Shown piece after piece: positions 57,301-64,000 of a DNA stretch of 64,000 nt (the stretch's first letter is position 1; each line of letters opens with the position of its first letter). Below the pieces are notes generated by a model. That model ran no database searches. It worked only from the letters and a program-made list of their open reading frames with translations, and was not told the DNA's origin. The position numbers and the translations under genes were made by a program. The stretch spans positions 62,001-126,000 of the forward strand of contig CANTAL010000199.1 of assembly GCA_947650365.1 (NCBI GenBank). Reading direction: 5' to 3'. The stretch is from Chamaelirium japonicum (taxonomy: Eukaryota; Streptophyta; Magnoliopsida; Liliales; Melanthiaceae).

Positions 57301-60300
57301 TTCATTCATACGATCCATTCTAATTCATTCACACGAATGTATCCATTCTAATTCATTCGTACGATCTATTCTAATTCATTCGCACAATCTATTCTAATTC
57401 ATTCATACGATCCATTCTAATTCATTCGCACGATCCATTCTAATTCATTTGTACGATCCATTCTAATTCATTCATACAATCCATTCTAATTCTTTTGCAC
57501 GAATGTATCCATTATAATTCATTCGTATGATCCATTCTAATTCCTTCATACGATCCATTCTAATTCCTTCGTATGATCCATTCTAATTCCTTCGTTCGAT
57601 CCATTCTAATTCATTCTCATGAATGTATCCATTCTAATTCATTCTCATGAATGTATCCATTCTAATTCTTACGTACGATCCATTCTAATTCATTCTCATG
57701 AATGTATCCATTCTAATTCATTCGCACGAATGTATCTATTCTAATTCATTCTAATTCCTTCGTACAATCCATTCGTACGATCCATTCTAATTCCTTCGCA
57801 CGAATGTATCCATTCTAATTCATTCGTACGATTCATTCTAATTCATTCGCACAATCTATTCTAATTCATTCGTACGATCCATTCTAATTCATTAGCACGA
57901 TCGATTCTAATTCATTCGTATGATCCATTCTATTTCATTCGTACGATCCATTCTTACTCATTCTCACGATCCATTCTAATTCATTCGCACGAATGTATCC
58001 ATTCTAATTCATTCGTACGATCCATTCTAATTCATTCGCACGATCCATTCTAATTCATTCATACGATCTAATCTAATTCATTCGTACGATCCATTCTAAT
58101 TCATTCGCACGATCCATTCTAATTCATTCATATGATCCATTCTAATTCATTCATACAATCCATTCTAATTCATTCGCACGAATGTATCCATTATAATTCA
58201 TTCATACAATCCATTCTAATTCATTCACACAATCTATTCTAATTCATTCGTACGATCAATTCTAATTCATTAGCACCATCCATTCTAATTCATTCGTACG
58301 ATTCATTCTATTTCATTGCAATGATCCATTCTTACACATTCGTACGATCCATTCTAATTCATTCACACGAATGTATCCATTCTAATTCAATCATACGATC
58401 CATTCTAATTCATTTGCACGATCCATTCTAATTTATTCATACGAACCATTCTAATTGATTCGTATGATCCATTCTAATTCATTCGCACAATCTATTCTAA
58501 TTCATTCGTACGATCCATTCTAGTTCATTAGGACGATCCATTCTAATTCATTCGTACGATCCATTCTATTTCGTTCGTACGATCCATTCTTACTCATTCG
58601 TACGATCCATTCTAGTTTATTCGCACGAATGTATCCATTCGAATTCATTCATACTATCCATTCTAATTCATTCGTACGATCCATTCTAATTCATTCGTAC
58701 GATCCATTCTAATTCATTCGCACGATCCATTCTAATTCATTCATACAATCCATTATAATTCATTCATACAATCCTTTCTAATTCTTTCGCACGAATGTAT
58801 CCATTCTAATTCATTCGTACGATCCACCCTAATTCCTTCGTATGATCCTTTCTAATTCATTCGCACGAATATATCCATTCTAATTCATTCGTACGATCCA
58901 TTCGAATTAATTCAAACGATCCATTCTAATTCATTCATACGATCCATTCTAATTCATCCGCAAGAATGTATCCATTCTAATTCATTGGTATGATCCATTC
59001 TAATTCATTCGCACAATCTATTCTAATTCATTCGAACGATCCATTCTAATTCATTCGCACGATCCATTCTAATTCATTTGCACGATCCATTCTAATTCAT
59101 TCATACAATCCATTCTAATTCTTTTGTACGAATGTATCCATTCTAATTCCTTTGAACGATCCATTCTAATTCCTTCGTACGATCCATTCTAATTCCTTCG
59201 TACGATCCATTCTATTTCATTCGTATGATCCATTCTAATTCGTTCGTACGATCCATTCTAATTCTTTCCCATGAATTTATCCATTCTAATTCATACGTAC
59301 GATCCATTCTAATTCATTCATTCGATCCAATCTAATTCATTCATACGATCCATTCTAATTCATTCGCACAATCTATTCTAATTAATTCGTACGATCTATT
59401 CCAATTCATTAGCACGATCCATTCTAATTCATTGATACAATCTATTCTATTTAATTCGTACGATCCATTCTTACTCATTCGTACGATCCATTCTAATTCA
59501 TTCGCACGAATGTATTCATTCTAATTCATTCTTACGATCTATTCTAATTATTTCGCACGATCCATTCTAATTCATTCATACGATCCATTCTAATTCATTC
59601 GTACGATCCATTCTAATTCATTCGCACAATCTATTATAATTCATTCGTACAATCCATTCTAATTCATTAGCACAATCCATTCTAATTCATTCGTACGATC
59701 CATTCTATTTCATTCGTACGATCCATTCTAATTCATTCGCATGATGCATTCTAATTCATTTATACGATCCATTCTAATTCATTCGCACGATCCATTCTAA
59801 TTCATTCATACGATCCGTTCTAATTCATTCGTACGATCCATTCTAATTCATTCGCACGAATGTATCCATTCTAATTCATTCGTACAATCCATTCTAATTC
59901 ATTCGCACAATCTATTCTAATTCATTCGTACGATCCATTCTAATTCATTAGCACGATCCATTCTAATTCATTCGTACGATCCATTCTATTTCATTGGTAC
60001 GATCCATTCTTACTCATTCGTACGATCCATTCTAATTTATTCGCACAAATGTATCCATTCTAATTCATTCGTACGATCCATTCTAATTCATTCGCACAAT
60101 CAATTCTAATTCATTTATACGATTCATTCTAATTCATTCGTACGATCCATTTTAACTCATTCGCACGATCCATTCTAATTCATTCATACGATCCATTCTA
60201 ATTCATTTATACAATCCATTCTAATTCTTTCACACGAATGTATCCATTCTAATTCATTCGTACGATCCATTCTAATTCATTCATATGATTTATTCTAATT

Positions 60301-63300
60301 CATTCGCACGAATGTATGCATTCTAATTCATTCGTACGATCCATTCTAATTCATTCGCACAATCTATTCTAATTCATTCGTATGATCCATTCTAATTCAT
60401 TAGCTCGATCTATTCAAATTCATTCATACGATCTATTCCATTTCATTCGTACGTTCCATTCTTACTCATTTGTACGATCCATTCTAATTCATTCGCACGA
60501 ATGTATCTATTCTAATTCATTCGTACGTTCCATTCTAATTCATTCGCACGATCCATTCTAATTAATTCGTACGATCCATTCTAATTCATTCGTACGATCC
60601 ATTCTAATTCATTCGCACGATCCATTTTAATTCATTCATACGATCCATTCTAATTCATTCATACGATCCATTCTAATTCATTCGCACGAATGTATCCATT
60701 CTAATTCATTCGTATGATCCATTCTAATATATTCGCATAATCTATCCTAATTCATTCGTACGATCCATTCTAATTCATTAGCACGATCCATTCTAATTCA
60801 TTCGTATGATCCATTCTATTTCATTCGTACGATCCATTCTTACTCATTCGTACGATCCATTCTAATTCATTCGCACGAATGTATCCATTCTAATTCATTC
60901 GTACGATCCATTCTAATTAATTTGCATGATCCATTCTAATTCATTCATACGATACATTTTAATTCATTCGTAAGATCCATTCTAATTCATTCGCACAATC
61001 TATTCTAATTCATTCATACGATCCATTCTAATTCATTAGCACGATCCATTCTAATTCATTCGTACGATCCATTCTATTTGATTCGTACGATCCATTCTTC
61101 CTTATTCGTACGATCTATTCTAATTCATTCACACGAATGTATCCATTCTAATTCATTCGTACGATCCATTCTAATTCATTTGCACGATCCATTGTAATTC
61201 GTTCGTACGATCCATTCTAATTCATTCGTACGATCCATTCTAATTCATTTGTACGATCTATTCTAATTCATTCATACGATCCATTCTAATTCATTCATAC
61301 AATCCATTCCAATTCTTTCGCACGAATGTATCCATTCTAATTCATTCATACGATCCACCCTAATTCCTTCGTATGATCCATTCTAATTCATTCACACGAA
61401 TGTATCCATTCTAATTCATTCGTACGATCCATTCGAATTCATTCATAAGATCTGTTCTATTTCATTCATACGATCCATTCTAATTCATTCGCACGAATGT
61501 ATCCATTCTAATTCATTCGTATGATTCATTCTAATTCATTCGCATAATCTATTCTAATTCATTCGTACGATCCATTCTAATTCATTCGCACGATCCATTC
61601 TAATTCATTTCATGATCCATTCTTATTCATTCATACAATTCATTCTAATTCCTTTGCACGAATGTATTCATACTAATTCCTTCGTACGATTCATTCTAAT
61701 TCCTTCGTACGATCCATTCTATTTCATTCGTATGTTCCATTCTAATTCCTTCGTACGATCCATTCTAATTCATTCCCACGAATTTATCAATTCTAATTCA
61801 TACGTACGATCCATTCTAATTCATTCATACGATCCAATCTAATTCATTCATACGATCCATTCTAATTCATTCGCACGAATGTATCCATTCTAATTCATTC
61901 GTACGATCCATTCTAATTCATTCGCACTATCTTTGCTAATTCATTCGTACGATCCATTCTAATTGATTTGCACTATCTTTGCTAATTCATTCGCACTATC
62001 TTTGCTAATTCATTCGTACGATCCATTCTTACTCAATCATACGATCCATTCTAATTCATTCGCACGAATGTATCCATTCTAATTCATTCGTACGATTCAT
62101 TCTAATTCATTCGCACGATCCATTCTAATTCATTCATACGATCCATTCTAATTCATTCGTACGAACCATTCTAATTCATTCGCACAATCTATTCTAATTC
62201 ATTCGTAGGATCCATTCTAATTCGTTAGCACGATCCATTCTAATTCATTCGTACGATCCATTCTATTTCATTCGTACGATCCATTCTTACTCATTCGTAA
62301 GATCCATTCTAATTCATTCGCACGAATGTATCTATTCTAATTCATTCGTATGATCCATTCTAATTCATTTGCACGATCTATTCTAATTCATTCATACGAT
62401 CCGTTCTAATTCATTTGTACGATCCATTCTAATTCATTCGCACGATCCATTCTAATTCATTCATATGATCCATTCTAATTCATTCATACAATTCATTCTA
62501 ATTCTTTCGCACGAATGTTTGTATTCTAATTCATTCGTAAGATCCACCCTAATTCCTTCGTATGATCCATTCTAATACATTTGAACGAATGTATCCATTC
62601 TAATTCATTCGTACGATCCATTCGAATTCATTCATACGATCCATTCTAATTCATTCATACGATCCATTCTAATTCATTCGCACGAATGTATCCATTCTAA
62701 TTCATTCGTACGATCCATTCTAATTCATTCGCACAATCTATTCTAATTCATTCGTACGATCCATTCTAATTCATCCGCACGATCTATTCTAATTCATTTG
62801 CACGATCCAATCTAATTAATTCATACAATCTATTCTAATTCTTTTGCACAAATGTATCCATTCTAATTCATTCGTACGATCCATTCTAATTCCTTCGTAT
62901 GATCCATTATAATTCCATCGTACGATCCATTCTAATTCCTTCGTACGATCCATTCTATTTCATTCGTATGATCCATTCTAATTCCTTCGTACGATCCATT
63001 CTAATTCCTTCGTACGATCCATTCTAATTCATTCCCATGAATGTATCCATTCTAATTCATACGTACGATCCATTCTAATTCATTCATACGATCCAATCTA
63101 ATTCATTCATAAGATCCATTCTAATTCATTCGTGCGAATGTATCCATTCTAATTTATTCGTACGAACCATTCTAATTCATTCACACAATCTATTCTAATT
63201 CATTCGCAAGATCCATTCTAATTGCTTCATACGATCCATTCTAATTCATTCGTACGATCCATTCTAATTCATTCGCACGATCCATTCTAATTCATTCATA

Positions 63301-64000
63301 CGATCCAATCTAATTCATTCATAAGATCCATTCTAATTCATTCGCACGAATGTATCCATTCTAATTCATTCGTATGATCCATTCTAATTGATTCGCACAA
63401 TCTATTCTAATTCATTCGTACGATCCATTCTAATTCATTAGCACGATCCATTCTAATTCTTTCGTACGATCCATTCTATTTCATTCGTACGATCCATTCT
63501 TACTCATTCGTACGATCCATACTAATTCATTCGCACGAATGTATTCTTTCTAATTCATTCGTACGACCCATTCTAATTCATTCGCATGATCCATTCTAAT
63601 TCATTGGTACGATCCATTCTAATTCATTCGTACGATCCATTCTAATTCATTCGCACGATCCATTCTAATTCATTCATATGATCCATTATAATTCATTCGC
63701 ACGAATGTATCTATTCTAATTGATTCGTACAATCCATTCTAATTCATTCGCACTATCCATTCTAATTCATTCATACCATCCATTCTAATTCATTCGTACG
63801 ATCCATTCTAATTCATTCGTACAATCTATTCTAATTTATTCGTACGATCCATTCTAATTCATTAGCACGATCCATTCTAATTCATTCGTACGATCCATTC
63901 TATTTCATTCATATGATCCATTCGTATTTATTCGTACGATCCATTCTAATTCATTCGCACGAATGTATCCATTCTAACTCATTCGTACGATCCATTCTAA
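54361..64000 (+). repeat. Copy of 24.71-34.33 kb, running off the right edge
   Basis: This block is near-identical over at least 9.6 kb to 24.71-34.33 kb. It has one monomer fewer near 55200, one extra CCTTCGTACG monomer near 62991-63020, and one extra CACACAATCTATTC monomer near 63182-63205. Scattered substitutions exist, for example GTACGAACCACCC near 29203 against GTACGATCCACCC near 58828, so it is not an exact assembly copy. The true right end is beyond the window. Confidence 0.9.

Larger units (their letters stand above)
1..64000. repeat. Satellite DNA array, 23-bp monomer with a 28-bp variant
   Basis: The whole window is tandem copies of one short unit. Its forward form is three modules, CGATCCATTC then TAATTCATTC then GTA, and 52816-52838 is a clean example. 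The unit holds three ATTC words, a TAATT core, a GATC site and the 8-bp palindrome TCGTACGA at the monomer border. Composition of the consensus is 6 A, 9 T, 6 C and 2 G. Common variants are GCACG, CATACG, GTATG and TTTGCACG in the linker, and CTATTC, CGAATTC, CTATTTC and CTTACTC in the body. I found no unique sequence between repeats anywhere. Arrays of this size and purity are typical of eukaryotic heterochromatin; that placement is inference. I do not recognise the family. Confidence 0.97.

Noticed and set aside
1-64000. CRISPR array
   Set aside because: The units are adjacent copies of one sequence with no unique spacers and no cas genes; 23 bp is the full period.
1-64000. Telomere repeat or human satellite 2/3
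   Set aside because: There is no TTAGGG- or TTTAGGG-type unit. CATTC words resemble satellites 2/3, but the regular TAATTCATTCGTACGATCC context does not match their ATTCC-based pattern.
1-64000. CENP-B box in the linker
   Set aside because: ATTCGTACGATCCATTC fits the TTCG, A and first C of the core pattern NTTCGNNNNANNCGGGN but has ATT where GGG is required. I treat this as coincidence.
1-64000. Transposons, tRNA, rRNA or unique islands
   Set aside because: I read both strands and found only satellite monomers; every irregular stretch is explained by truncated, inverted or substituted units.
24711-64000. Large duplications as a pure assembly artefact
   Set aside because: Not fully excluded, but copies differ by scattered substitutions and by 23-bp gains and losses, which an exact mis-join would not produce.
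1-64000. Promoters or heat-shock elements
   Set aside because: GAA and TTC words are abundant, but their spacing (6, 4 and 10 bases in one direction) does not form the alternating nGAAnnTTCn array, and no site stands out from the repeat background.

Overview
The window is one uninterrupted satellite DNA array with no recognisable gene. All 64,000 bases are built from a short tandem unit of 23 bp, written on the + strand as the module CGATCCATTC, then TAATTCATTC, then GTA (a clean copy sits at 52816-52838). A 28-bp form of the same unit carries a 5-bp insertion, ATGTA, after CGA (clean copy 52931-52958). At about 23-28 bp each this makes roughly 2,600-2,700 monomers (my estimate, not a count). 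The consensus is about 65% A+T and strongly strand-asymmetric (6 C against 2 G per unit). An array of this length, purity and nested organisation points to eukaryotic constitutive heterochromatin (centromeric, pericentromeric, subtelomeric or a knob) in a long-read assembly. I cannot name the species, and I do not recognise the monomer as a named satellite family.

Layout. Positions 1 to about 6.38 kb are a patchwork of opposite orientations. The array switches between the reverse form (GAATGAATTAGAATGGATCG) and the forward form at about 265, 1177, 3575, 4008, 4038, 5250, 5342, about 5410, about 5421, 5742 and 6380. Several switch points are short perfect palindromes: 1167-1186, 3570-3581, 5338-5347 and 6372-6387. 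From 6380 to 64000 every monomer I read is in the forward orientation.

Higher-order structure. In the forward array, variant monomers (CCACCC, TTAGCACG, TATTTCATTC, TTACTCATTC, ATTCCCATGAATG, CCTTCGTTCG and others) recur in a conserved order. About 13-22 kb shows a period near 5.3-5.55 kb. The right half is a mosaic of copies of the left half: 36.3-39.8 kb matches 27.5-32.6 kb, 39.83-47.4 kb matches 17.06-24.85 kb, 47.4-48.6 kb matches 15.9-17.1 kb, 48.6-53.4 kb matches 22.95-28.0 kb, and 54.36-64.0 kb matches 24.71-34.33 kb. Offsets between copies stay constant for kilobases and then step by whole monomers (23, 46, 51, 138 bp), the pattern expected of unequal exchange or replication slippage in register. 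A 396-bp tandem duplication lies at 53.46-54.36 kb and ends in an out-of-phase junction.

Function. I see no protein gene, RNA gene, transposon, CRISPR array or unique sequence. The few open frames of 62-93 codons are translations of the satellite and are rejected. The interest lies in the array's evolution: inversion junctions, nested duplications, and variation concentrated at the two CpG sites of each monomer, which suggests cytosine methylation and deamination.
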